Part shown: positions 16,060 to 25,400 of the stretch, in pieces
Layout: each line of letters begins with the position of its first letter
How positions within the stretch are numbered: the first letter of the stretch is position 1
Assembly (NCBI GenBank): GCA_016709675.1
Contig: JADJMH010000004.1
Location: 62,001 to 126,000, forward strand
Direction of reading: 5' to 3'
DNA: 64,000 bases
From: Candidatus Accumulibacter proximus
GTDB lineage: Bacteria > Pseudomonadota > Gammaproteobacteria > Burkholderiales > Rhodocyclaceae
The notes under the pieces: model-generated
What the model saw: only the letters and a program-made list of their open reading frames with translations
Database searches by the model: none
Told to the model about the DNA's origin: nothing
Made by a program: the position numbers and the translations under genes

Positions 16060-17049
16060 ATGGTCGCACTCCCACCATCGGATATTGCGCATCTCCTCCA
16101 CGAGGCGCTATCGCAGCTAGGCTGGTCGAATGATCCCGAAAGCCTCGCCCAACGACTTGTTCAACTGAATCGCGGCCTTCCCCGCGAGGACGAGTTCGCA
16201 GTGGTTTGCACTTGGCTGGGCAAATGTAGCTTGGTGCACAAACTCGATCAGATCCAAGCCCCTGCCAGTTCAAGCGATGTCTTTCAAGTCCCGGACCTCC
16301 TGGCTGTTTTTCAGCGTGAAGAGCAAAAGATTCCCGTCCTCATTGAAGTCAAAGCGTCACAAGCTCGAACGCTATCGTTTCGACCAGACTATCGTGCTCG
16401 CCTGTTAGCGTATGCAAAAACACTCGGCCTTCCCATGCTCATTGCCTGGAAGCACCATTCACTATGGTCACTTTTCGACATTAACCACATGAAGATGGCC
16501 GACAAGAACTACAACATAGCGTTTGGGACTGCAATGTCCGAAAGCCTGCTGAGCACATTGGCGGGGGATTTTAGCTATACGCTCCCGCGCGGCACAGGTC
16601 TTCACCTTCGAATGAAGAAGGAAGAGTTACTCTCATCAGTTCGGAGCGGAAGCGAGATTCACGAAGAGTGGCGCATGGTTATTGACGACGTGCACCACAC
16701 TGACCGTAACGGGAAGCAGCGCCTTGACCTTTCCGCCGACGTTCAGGCACTTTTCTTCGTCAACAAGCTCGAAGAGTCTCAGGAGCACACACCCACCCAT
16801 GTCCACTGGCACTTTACAGTTGACGACGATGAGAACAAGTTTGCGCACATGGCCTTATCCGGATTGTTGAACTGGTACTTGGGCAGGGGCGAATCTTTGA
16901 ACTGGCGCGAAGTCGTTGGACGGGGGACTCCCGTACCTGGAGTAAACAACTTTTCCGAAACAGTGAAGCGAGCGCTCTACGAAGGCGTTGTTAAGTATAT
17001 TTTTCACTTGCAACCGCAAACACTTCCGCCATTTCTCAATGCGGCCTAA
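16060..17049 (+). CDS. PD-(D/E)XK nuclease-like protein, integron cassette gene
   Basis: This is a 329-aa protein of unknown family. DVFQVPDLLAVFQ followed by KIPVLIEVKAS matches the PD-x(n)-E-x-K nuclease core around residues 75-100. The next segment, FRPDYRARLLAYAKTLGLPML, resembles the helix after the core in restriction endonucleases and Holliday-junction nucleases. The start ATG lies 13 bases after attC site 1 and the stop TAA is inside attC site 2, so the gene is a complete integron cassette. Promoterless cassettes are normally read from an upstream promoter, here possibly from IS66. The likely role is DNA cleavage in defence; no experimental family is known to me. Confidence 0.8.
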   Translation: MVALPPSDIAHLLHEALSQLGWSNDPESLAQRLVQLNRGLPREDEFAVVCTWLGKCSLVHKLDQIQAPASSSDVFQVPDLLAVFQREEQKIPVLIEVKASQARTLSFRPDYRARLLAYAKTLGLPMLIAWKHHSLWSLFDINHMKMADKNYNIAFGTAMSESLLSTLAGDFSYTLPRGTGLHLRMKKEELLSSVRSGSEIHEEWRMVIDDVHHTDRNGKQRLDLSADVQALFFVNKLEESQEHTPTHVHWHFTVDDDENKFAHMALSGLLNWYLGRGESLNWREVVGRGTPVPGVNNFSETVKRALYEGVVKYIFHLQPQTLPPFLNAA

Positions 17050-17092
17050 CGAATAGATCGTGCGAAGCCACGATCTGATCCGTTTGTTGGAC
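17044..17092 (+). repeat. Integron attC site 2
   Basis: GCCTAAC opens and GTTGGAC closes a 49-base site whose centre is a perfect 8-bp hairpin, AGATCGTG/CACGATCT. The cassette stop codon TAA lies within the first box, as is common. Confidence 0.82.
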
Positions 17093-17197
17093 GAGCCCAG
17101 TACCTGAGACCCGTTCGGTTAAACGGCTGCTTTTCAAGAGCCCGAGCGTCCACATCGGGTCGGTTGCGGTCACCGAACCATGAGGACCCAGTGGCGC

Positions 17198-17560
17198 TTA
17201 TGCCTTGTTGCAGGCCACCGGCGAGAGCACGTTACCAGACAAGCTTTTCATCACGTCGCCCAGCAGGCTCTCGTTGCCGCGCCTGGACGGAAGCATCGAC
17301 GCGTTCAGCGCCAGCGCGTCCAGTTCTGTGCCGCAGTAGGTCACACCCTTCTCGGTTCGCGGCCTGTCGGTCGGCTTCATCGGCGCCACCACGATGACGA
17401 AATCTCCACGAGCTTTCGCTGCCTCAACCTGCCGCTGGTAGTCCGCCCATTCCTCGGTTAGTGCATCGCTCGCTGGCTCACTCAGCATACAGACGGGTTG
17501 CCAGGGCTTCGGCAGCAACACGTCTTCCAGTCGTGCCAGGCGACGTTCGAGTGCGCTCAT
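17198..17560 (-). CDS. Small LERRLxxLE-motif protein, fourth paralogue
   Basis: This is a 120-aa protein of unknown function and the last gene of a six-gene minus-strand operon. It starts MSALERRLARLEDVL, a heptad shared with its neighbours that predicts a short coiled coil. After it comes an unrelated helical region (DALTEEWADYQRQVEAAKARG) and a strand FVIVVAPMKPTDR. ATG 17560 was chosen over longer frames because it overlaps the upstream stop (ATGA) and puts the shared motif at the N-terminus as in the paralogues. The C-terminal part has no recognised domain. Confidence 0.65.
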   Translation of the reverse strand: MSALERRLARLEDVLLPKPWQPVCMLSEPASDALTEEWADYQRQVEAAKARGDFVIVVAPMKPTDRPRTEKGVTYCGTELDALALNASMLPSRRGNESLLGDVMKSLSGNVLSPVACNKA

Positions 17561-17817
17561 GTCAACCTGTTCGGGTGCAGAATGATGCGGCACGGACGGC
17601 GATCGGTGCGAGCCAGTGCTTCCGCCTTTGACCGTTCCACGAATACGTCTTCGGCCTCGTCGGCGTGTCGGTCGACAACATGGTCACCGATGACGGCGCG
17701 GACGATCTCATCGCCGACTGTCCCAATGACGCGACGGATGATGATGTCGATCTGGTTGGCGCCGGGGTGTGCGGCCTGTTCAAGTTTGGCTGTGCGTCGT
17801 TCAAGTGCTGTGCTCAT
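17557..17817 (-). CDS. Small LERRxxKLE-motif protein, third paralogue
   Basis: This 86-aa protein begins MSTALERRTAKLEQAAHPG, then continues into an unrelated region with strand-like NQIDIIIRRVIGT and a charged middle (VERSKAEALARTDRR). Start at 17817 is supported by GAGG about 8 bases upstream and by alignment of the motif. It follows the upstream gene by 22 bases and overlaps the next by 4. Function unknown; the shared heptad suggests assembly with the other operon products. Confidence 0.65.
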   Translation of the reverse strand: MSTALERRTAKLEQAAHPGANQIDIIIRRVIGTVGDEIVRAVIGDHVVDRHADEAEDVFVERSKAEALARTDRRPCRIILHPNRLT

Positions 17818-17839
17818 TTCAACCTCGTCGCGTAAAAAA

Positions 17840-18112
17840 TCACGCGCCAGACACGGCGGTCTGTAGCGCTTGGTACTGGTCAAAAATCGCAGTCCATTTC
17901 TCGGATATTGGTTTCGGCACTCCGGCCTGATGGTCGGTCGCAGCACTTGGCGCGGCCAACCAGTCTCGAAATGCGATCAGTGAGCCGAAATCGGCCAGCA
18001 TGGCGGCGCGGCTCGTTCCCATCTTTTCGAGCGCGTTGTCGACTTCTCTCCCCACGTCGTTTCGGTCCCTGAGTTCTTCCAGCTTGTGCAGCCGGCGTTC
18101 GACTGCTCTCAT
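17840..18112 (-). CDS. Small VERRLxKLE-motif protein, second paralogue
   Basis: This 90-aa protein starts MRAVERRLHKLEELRDRND and continues as a predicted helical protein (EVDNALEKMGTSRAAMLADF, ISEKWTAIFDQYQAL). It overlaps the upstream gene by 4 bases and is followed after 22 bases by the next paralogue. No database family is recognised. Confidence 0.65.
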   Translation of the reverse strand: MRAVERRLHKLEELRDRNDVGREVDNALEKMGTSRAAMLADFGSLIAFRDWLAAPSAATDHQAGVPKPISEKWTAIFDQYQALQTAVSGA

Positions 18113-18315
18113 TGTCTTGCCGCCAGTGCCGTGGTGCGCGCTTCGATCTCGTTGCCGTCTTGATCGACTTTCACAGAGTCACCGCCAGGAATCAACCGAA
18201 GGCGTGACGTTATCCGCATGGTGCCAGGCTCGATCAGCTGGATGATGATGCTGAGCTGTTCGCCAGCGCCGATCGAGCCTTCCAGCTTGCTGAGCCGCCT
18301 TTGCAGCCCGTTCAT
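18109..18315 (-). CDS. Small LQRRLxKLE-motif protein, first paralogue
   Basis: This 68-aa protein starts MNGLQRRLSKLEGSIGAGEQ and then forms a predicted beta-rich part (LSIIIQLIEPGTMRITSRLR). Both ends overlap neighbouring genes by 4 bases, which implies tight translational coupling. Function unknown. Confidence 0.65.
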   Translation of the reverse strand: MNGLQRRLSKLEGSIGAGEQLSIIIQLIEPGTMRITSRLRLIPGGDSVKVDQDGNEIEARTTALAARQ

Positions 18316-18746
18316 TTTTTCCCTTCCAATGCGGTGATGCGTTGCTCAAGCTCCAATGTCTCAACAGCCTTGCGGCGAGCTTCCACGATACCGGCGAGCG
18401 TCGCAGCCTCGCCAGGCACGATGTCGCCGGTAGCCACGGCCTGCAGAATGGCTTGCTGCGCTTCGGCGATCCCGTTGGCCGTGCTCGTATCCGGCAAGGA
18501 CAGGAAAATCGGGCGCTCCTTCGCCGGTGGCACCAGTCTTTCGAGTACCAATCTGGCCGCGCTGATGTCACCTTCCTTGGCGAGATCCACCACCTTTCTG
18601 GCAATCGCATCGGCGCCTTCTTCCATCGCAGCCAACGCCACCAATGTGACACGGTTGCGGCTTCCCTTGGGCCGCCCTGCTGGGTTGCCGGACCGGCCGG
18701 GTTTCCAGCCAGGGCGCAGGTTTTTAGTTCGGGTCGTTTCGCTCAT
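18312..18746 (-). CDS. DUF5681-like protein
   Basis: This is a 144-aa protein with the N-terminal basic signature WKPGRSGNPAGRPKGSRNRV typical of DUF5681, found mostly in phages and mobile elements and possibly nucleic-acid binding. The rest is helical. It ends LELEQRITALEGKK, so the heptad found at the N-terminus of the next four gene products appears here at the C-terminus. Overlaps of 4 bases join it to the genes on both sides. The exact role is unknown. Confidence 0.75.
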   Translation of the reverse strand: MSETTRTKNLRPGWKPGRSGNPAGRPKGSRNRVTLVALAAMEEGADAIARKVVDLAKEGDISAARLVLERLVPPAKERPIFLSLPDTSTANGIAEAQQAILQAVATGDIVPGEAATLAGIVEARRKAVETLELEQRITALEGKK

Positions 18747-19048
18747 TTCTTGTACCTCGACGGTGTTTTTTCAGTGCTTGGCTTTTCTGTGACACTCACG
18801 AAACAATAGCGCCGGCCGATTTCTGCCCAAGCTCGCCGGGCGCAGAGTCGAGCGGCTTCCGAAGCATCAACGCGCCCCAGGATCGCCAGCAATGCCCGTA
18901 GCGGCGCGTTCTGCTCATCGCCGATGCCGTCTGTGATCGCGCGGCTGTCACGCTGGCGCTGCGCACGTTTGCGTTCGGCAGCAGTCATCGGTTGGTCGCC
19001 TTTGGGCGGCCGCCCTCGTTTCGTGACGGTCACAGAGCTGTCGGCCAT
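18743..19048 (-). CDS. Small basic protein heading the six-gene operon
   Basis: This 101-aa protein has an AT-hook-like N-terminus (KRGRPPKGDQ) followed by a very basic helix (TAAERKRAQRQRDS), suggesting DNA or RNA binding. The C-terminal half is helical with VDASEAARLCARRAWAEIG. AGAGGAAGCG directly before ATG 19048 is a good ribosome site, making this the likely first gene of the operon. It could be a regulator of the set. Confidence 0.65.
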   Translation of the reverse strand: MADSSVTVTKRGRPPKGDQPMTAAERKRAQRQRDSRAITDGIGDEQNAPLRALLAILGRVDASEAARLCARRAWAEIGRRYCFVSVTEKPSTEKTPSRYKK

Positions 19049-19468
19049 CGCTTCCTCTTATATTTCGTGACAATCACAATACTACCACGTAGGCCCACGT
19101 TCGGCACAGCTATAGCTGCTATCCCAAGGAGCGCTTCGCAGTTGTCGATAACCAGAAAAGGCGAACACCTTGACGCGGGTGTTTCGAGAAGGTGGCGTAT
19201 CTCGAACTGGTAGAGCAGGAACCTTCCGGCGACGATGAGCTTTTGACAAGGGATGATGGTCGCGTACAATCTGGCGCGTACCGCTCTCTCGACGCTTCAA
19301 GCCAGCAGTGACACGGGATGCGCTACCGTCATGTGCGATCCGTGTTTTCAGGCGGCAAGTGCGCGATCGTCGCCGTGGGCATCACGATACTCGTCGACAG
19401 CCAGTGAGAATCGGGAATCACAAGACGCGCCTCGACACCAGCCTCCGAGAGATTCGTACCCTGCGCCG
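19049..19468. other. Divergent intergenic region
   Basis: This gap separates the minus-strand small-protein operon from the plus-strand restriction-like operon. The reading frame of the SNF2 gene stays open back to 19253, but those codons lack family similarity. Promoters for both operons should lie here; I could not pick convincing boxes. Confidence 0.5.
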
Positions 19469-22366
19469 ATGATCCTGACCTCGCACCATGCCAAGTACTT
19501 CGCCCACGACCTCACCCGGCGCGCAATCAGTGGCATGGATCGCCTGTCGATGTCGCTATTCGATGCGGCCGTGGATCTCAACCCGCATCAGATTGAGGCC
19601 GCGCTCTTCGCCCTGCAGTCGCCGCTATCCAAGGGCGTGATCCTGGCCGACGAAGTCGGTCTCGGGAAAACGATTGAGGCGGGTATCGTGCTTTGTCAGT
19701 TCTGGGCGGAGCGCAAGCGCCGCTTGCTGGTGATCTGCCCGGCATCGCTGCGCAAGCAATGGACCATGGAGTTACAAGAGAAATTCAACTTGCCCTCGCG
19801 GGTGCTCGACGCCAAGTCTTATCGTGAAGCGCAGCGGGTTGGTTGCGCGCCTTTGAACGAGAAGGCCGTAATCATCCTGTCGCTGGACTACGCGAACGCG
19901 CTGCGCGAGGAGCTGAAGATCATCGCCTGGGACCTGGTGGTCATCGACGAAGCCCACAAGCTGCGCAACGCCTATCGGCCGAGCAACAAGGTAGGTCAAG
20001 GCATACGTTGGGCGACCGAAGACTGCCGCAAGCTTCTGCTCACGGCAACGCCGCTACAGAACTCTCTGCTCGAACTGTATGGGCTATCAACCCTCATTGA
20101 CGAGCATCTGTTCGGGGATCTCAACTCCTTCCGATCCCAGTATGCCAGTGCGGGCAGCAGCGTCAGCGAGTTGCGTCAGCGCCTTTCCGGTTTCTGCAAG
20201 CGCACGCTACGCAACCAGGTCACCGAGTACATCCGCTACACCGAGCGGCGGCCGATCACGCGACCGTTCACGCCGAGCGACGACGAGCACGCGCTCTACG
20301 AGGCGGTGTCCGGATTCCTGCAACGCGAAGACAGCTACGCGCTTCCCACGCGCCAGCGACATCTGACCGCGCTGATCCTGCGCAAGCTACTGGCATCCTC
20401 TTCGCCGGCGATCGCTGCCACCCTTGACACCTTGCGTGCGCGTCTCGAAAAGCTGAGCGACGACAAAGTGGCCGACGACCCCGGGTTTACCGAGGAGCTG
20501 ATCGAATCCGAGGAGATCGAGGACGACCTGCTCGACGAGATTCTCGGAGAGTCTGCCGAAGCCGACGCCGAAAACCCGCCATATACCATTGACCGTCAGA
20601 AGCTGCGGGAAGAAATCGAGATTCTGCAGCGGCTCGCGAACTGGGCACGCAGCATCGGTACCGACACCAAGACAAAGACGTTGCTTACGGCACTGGACAT
20701 CGGTTTCGAACAGATGACAGCCACCGGCGCGGCACGCAGGGCGCTGCTGTTCACCGAGTCGCGCCGCACGCAGGAATACCTGAAGACCTTTCTTGAATCG
20801 CACGGCTACCGCGGACAGGTGGTGCTCTTCAACGGCAGTAACAGCGGGCCGGAAGCCAACGCCATCTACCAGCGCTGGGTTGAAAAAAACCGAGACAGCG
20901 GCCGTTCCTCTGCTTCCCGCGCCGTCGATGTGCGTACCGCGCTCATCGAACACTTCCGCGACGAAGGCGCGATCCTCATCGCCACCGAAGCAGCATCCGA
21001 AGGCATCAACCTGCAGTTTTGTTCGCTGGTCATCAACTACGACCTGCCCTGGAACCCTCAGCGCATCGAGCAGCGCATCGGTCGTTGCCACCGCTACGGG
21101 CAACGACACGACGTGGTCGTAATCAATTTCCTCAACGAACGCAACGAGGCCGACCGCCGCGTGCTGGAGTTGCTGGGCGAGAAATTCAACCTCTTCAACG
21201 GTGTCTTCGGCGCCTCCGACGAGGTGCTAGGAACCATCGAGTCCGGCGTCGACTTCGAGAAGCGCATCCTCGCCATCTACCAGGAGTGCCGAACGCCCCA
21301 GGAGATCGATGCTGCGTTTCGCACCCTGCAAGAGGAAATGGACGAGCAGATCCGCGCCCGCCTGGACGACACACGCCGGACGTTGTTCGAGCACTTCGAC
21401 GAGGATGTGCATCGTCGTCTGCGGCTGCAGCTTGACGACGCCAAGGCGCAGCTCGATCGGTTTGGCCAGCGCTTCTGGTCCTTGACCCGCTTCATGCTCG
21501 CCGGTCGTGCTTCCTTCGACGACGGCGCGCTGGTCTTTAATCTCGAACGTCCGCCACGAACGGACATCGCGCGAGGCCGTTACCACCTGATCTCGAAGTC
21601 GCACCCCAGGTCGCAGCAGCCTGCCAACGCGGATAATGGCGAGGAGAGCAACCAGTTCCTCTACCGCGTATCGCATCCGCTGGGCGAGCATGTGATCGAC
21701 AGCGCCAAGGCGATTGCGACACCTCCGGTACGAATCGACTTCGACGTGTCGCATCATCCGACACGCATCCACGCGGTCGAAGCACTCCGTGGGAAGAAGG
21801 GTTTCCTTACACTGACCCGCCTCGTGGTCGACTCGTATGAGCGGGAGGAGTACCTGCTGTTCTCAGGGCTTGACGATGGCGGGGCCTCGCTCGACCAGGA
21901 GACGATGGAGAAGCTCTTCGGCTGTTCCGGGCGCCTGCAGGGTAATGAGGAAATTCCGGCCAGCGTGCAGCAACGCCTGGGGGCTGAGGCCGAAAGGCAC
22001 GCCAAGGCGACCATCAGCCGTTCGCTCGAACAGAACAGCGGCCACTTCAACCAGGCGCGCGAGAAACTCGAAAAGTGGGCCGACGACATGGTGCTGTCGG
22101 CGGAGAAGGCGCTTGCAGCGACCAAGGAGCAGATCAAGGCCCTACGGCGGCAGGCGCGCCAGGCGGTGACGCTCGAAGAGCAGCATGAAATTCAGCAGCA
22201 CTTGCAGAAGCTGGAAAAGCAGCAGCGCCGCCAGCGTCAGGACATCTTCAAGGCCGAGGACGAGATCATGGAGAAGCGCGATTCCCTGATCGAATCATTG
22301 GAACGGCGCCTCGCCCAGCGCACCGTCACCGAGGCGCTCTTCACCATACGCTGGGCCGTTCAGTAG
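19469..22366 (+). CDS. SNF2-family DNA helicase/translocase of a restriction-like operon
   Basis: This 965-aa SF2 ATPase is the first gene of a five-gene operon. Motifs in order: Walker A DEVGLGKTIEAG near residue 65, DEAH box VVIDEAHKLRN near 160, motif III LLLTATPLQN near 195, motif V EGINLQFC and motif VI QRIEQRIGRCHRYGQ near 540. After the helicase core come about 400 residues with coiled-coil segments (EKWADDMVLSAEKALAATKE, QQHLQKLEKQQRRQRQ). ATG 19469 is chosen because similarity begins at LTSHHAKYFAHDLT. It resembles the SNF2 partner in DISARM (DrmD) and in type III-like operons; it probably translocates on DNA to license cleavage. Confidence 0.85.
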   Translation: MILTSHHAKYFAHDLTRRAISGMDRLSMSLFDAAVDLNPHQIEAALFALQSPLSKGVILADEVGLGKTIEAGIVLCQFWAERKRRLLVICPASLRKQWTMELQEKFNLPSRVLDAKSYREAQRVGCAPLNEKAVIILSLDYANALREELKIIAWDLVVIDEAHKLRNAYRPSNKVGQGIRWATEDCRKLLLTATPLQNSLLELYGLSTLIDEHLFGDLNSFRSQYASAGSSVSELRQRLSGFCKRTLRNQVTEYIRYTERRPITRPFTPSDDEHALYEAVSGFLQREDSYALPTRQRHLTALILRKLLASSSPAIAATLDTLRARLEKLSDDKVADDPGFTEELIESEEIEDDLLDEILGESAEADAENPPYTIDRQKLREEIEILQRLANWARSIGTDTKTKTLLTALDIGFEQMTATGAARRALLFTESRRTQEYLKTFLESHGYRGQVVLFNGSNSGPEANAIYQRWVEKNRDSGRSSASRAVDVRTALIEHFRDEGAILIATEAASEGINLQFCSLVINYDLPWNPQRIEQRIGRCHRYGQRHDVVVINFLNERNEADRRVLELLGEKFNLFNGVFGASDEVLGTIESGVDFEKRILAIYQECRTPQEIDAAFRTLQEEMDEQIRARLDDTRRTLFEHFDEDVHRRLRLQLDDAKAQLDRFGQRFWSLTRFMLAGRASFDDGALVFNLERPPRTDIARGRYHLISKSHPRSQQPANADNGEESNQFLYRVSHPLGEHVIDSAKAIATPPVRIDFDVSHHPTRIHAVEALRGKKGFLTLTRLVVDSYEREEYLLFSGLDDGGASLDQETMEKLFGCSGRLQGNEEIPASVQQRLGAEAERHAKATISRSLEQNSGHFNQAREKLEKWADDMVLSAEKALAATKEQIKALRRQARQAVTLEEQHEIQQHLQKLEKQQRRQRQDIFKAEDEIMEKRDSLIESLERRLAQRTVTEALFTIRWAVQ

Positions 22367-22409
22367 TCCGCCGCACACCGAACATGCGTAACCGAGGACA
22401 GACCACGCG

Positions 22410-25400
22410 ATGAGCCAGAAATACGAGAAGCTGAAGACGCTGCTGCAGGAGCTGTTCCAGCTTGACCAGCCAGACCTGGACTTCGGCCTCTACCGCGTCA
22501 TGCACGCCAAGAGCGCCGAGGTGTCGCAGTTCCTCGACAAGGATTTGCTGCCGCAGGTGCAGGCGGCATTCGGTCAATACAGGACGGCCGACAAGGCCGA
22601 GATCGAGAAGGAACTGGCCAAGGTCATCGCCGGCATCGAAGCGGCGGGCATGGACCCCAAGCAGTCGCCCAGAGCGGCCGAACTGCGCGCGCGGCTTGCG
22701 AACGACGCCGTGGACATCGGTGCGCTGGAGAGCGAGGTCTACGACCACCTTTTCAGCTTCTTCCGCCGCTACTACTCCGAGGGCGACTTCCTCGCCAAGC
22801 GCGTCTACAAGCCGGGCGTGTACGCCATCCCCTACGAGGGCGAGGAAGTCACGCTGCACTGGGCAAACAAGGATCAGTACTACATCAAAACCAGCGAGTA
22901 TCTGCGCGATTACGCCTTCCGCTTGCGGCCGGATGACCAGCAGAAGCCGATGCGCGTGCACTTTCGGCTGGCGGACGCCGTCGAGGGCGAGCACGGCAAC
23001 GTCAAGGCCGCCGAAGGCAAGGACCGCGTGTTCATCCTGGCAGCCGCCGGCGATTCGTGTCGCGATTTCATCGCCGAGGAAGATGGCGAGCCGGGGAAGG
23101 AACTGGTCATCCGCTTCGAGTATCGTCCGGCGACCCTCATCGACTGGCCAGACGATGCTCGCGAGGGCAAGACCAAACCGCCGGCGCAGAAGGACCTGAT
23201 CGCGCTCGCGGTCAAGCGCGTCCTGGCGGTGGCGGACGCATCGCTGGCCGCGTGGATAGCAGAGCTGGGCAGATCGCACATTACGGCGAGCGGCGAAAGG
23301 GCTGACTACACACGGCTGGAAGCACACCTCAAGCGCTACACCGCACGCAACACCTTCGACTACTTCATCCACAAGGATCTCGGTGGCTTCCTGCGGCGCG
23401 AGTTGGACTTCTACATCAAGAACGAGGTCATGCACCTCGACGACGTGGAAAACGAGACGGTTCCCCGCGTCGAGCAGTACCTCTCCAAGGTCAAGGTCAT
23501 CCGCAGGATCGCCGGCAAGATCATCGACTTCCTCGCCCAATTGGAGGACTTCCAGAAGAAGCTGTGGCTGAAGAAGAAGTTCGTCGTCCAGACGCAGTAC
23601 TGCATCACGCTCGGCTGCATCCCGGAGACGTTCCACCCCGAGATCGCGGCGAACGAGGCGCAGCACGAGGAGTGGGTCAAGCTTCTTGCGATCGATGAGA
23701 TCAAAGGCGACATGGTGGCGCCGGGGTATAGCAAGAAGCTGAAGTCCGAGTTCCTCAAGGCGCATTCGACGCTGGTGGTGGATACGCAGCACTTCGATGC
23801 GAGGTTCACTGCGCGGCTACTCGAAGCGATGGGTGACGTAGCGGACCAAACCGATGGCGTGGTGTTTCACAGCGAGAACTTTCAGGCGCTCAGCCTCATG
23901 CAGGCGCGGTATCGGGAGCAGGTAAAGTGCATCTACATCGATCCGCCGTACAACACTGATGCGGGGCCAATCGACTACAAGAACGGCTACAGAAGCTCCT
24001 CGTGGATGTCCATGATTCAGAAACGGCTCTCCCTGTCACGCGCGCTCTTGTCAAATCAAGGGGTACTGTGCGTCACTATCGATGATTATCAAGTTCATGA
24101 GTTGGCAAGCCTGATCGACCAAGAATTCGGAAAAGACAACCAGCTTGGTACTGCGGTAATAAGAAATAACCCGTCCGGACGACCGTCCGTACGGGGGCTG
24201 TCCGTTTGCCATGAGTACGCTTTCTTCTACACGAACGGGGATAGTTCTCTCGAACGACTTCCTCGGACCGAGAAGCAGTTGGAGAGGTTCTCCCAGGAAA
24301 ACGGCGTCTCCGTCAATTGGCAGCCATTTCGGAAGGGCGGGGGGTCGGTAACGTACCGCGTGGCACGACCAAAGCAGTACTACCCGATCTACGTGCGACC
24401 TGCCGTGAGCGCAATGCGTATACCAGCGCTCTCGTGGAACAACGCGTCCAGAACATGGGATGTCCTTGAACAACCTGCTGAGGGGGAAGTCGTTGTCTGG
24501 CCTACGGACGAAAAGGGCCAGCAGCGAATATGGAGTTTTAACCATCTGTCAGCGATTGAGAACCTCTGCGACCTTGAGGTTCGAGTGGCCAAGGATGGCA
24601 CTCCTCAGGTGTATCGCAGGCATCGCCCGACTGATGGAGTTCTGCCGAGATCATGGTGGGACAAAAACACCTACGCAGCTCGCGAGTATGGCAGTGCGAC
24701 ACTGAGCCAGCTGTTTGGCGCGGCAGCCTTCTCATTTGCGAAGTCACCGTTCGCTGTACAGGACAGCCTTTGGGTGTCTGGCCTTGCCAGCGAGTCAGAT
24801 GAGGAAGTCCTCGACTTCTTCGCTGGTTCGGGAACCACTGGCCACGCCGCGATCAACCTCAACCGCGAGGACGGCGGACGCCGCAAGTTCATCCTCGTCG
24901 AGATCGGCGACTACTTCGACACGGTTCTACTACCACGCGTCAAGAAGGTCACCTTCACCCCGGAGTGGAAGGACGGCAAGCCCAAGCGCCTCGCTACGCC
25001 AGAGGAAGCCGAGCGTAGCCCCCGCATTATCAAGGTCCTCCGCCTCGAATCCTACGAAGACGCACTCAACAATCTGGAGATTCGCCGCACTGCCATGCAG
25101 CGAAGCTTGCTCGGCGCCGCCGAAGCGCAAGGCGCGGATGGCCTGAAGGAGCAGTACATCCTGCGCTACATGCTCGACGTCGAGACGCGCGGCAGCCAGT
25201 CGCTGCTGAACGTGCAGGCGTTCACTGATCCCACGGCCTACAAGCTCAAGGTCAAGCGCCCAGGATCGGACGAAAGCCGGGAGGTCAACGTCGATCTGCT
25301 GGAAACCTTCAACTGGCTGATCGGCCTCACCGTCCAGCACATCGCCGCACCGCAGACTTTCAGTACGTCGTTCGAGCGCGATAGCGAGAAGCGCCTGCGC

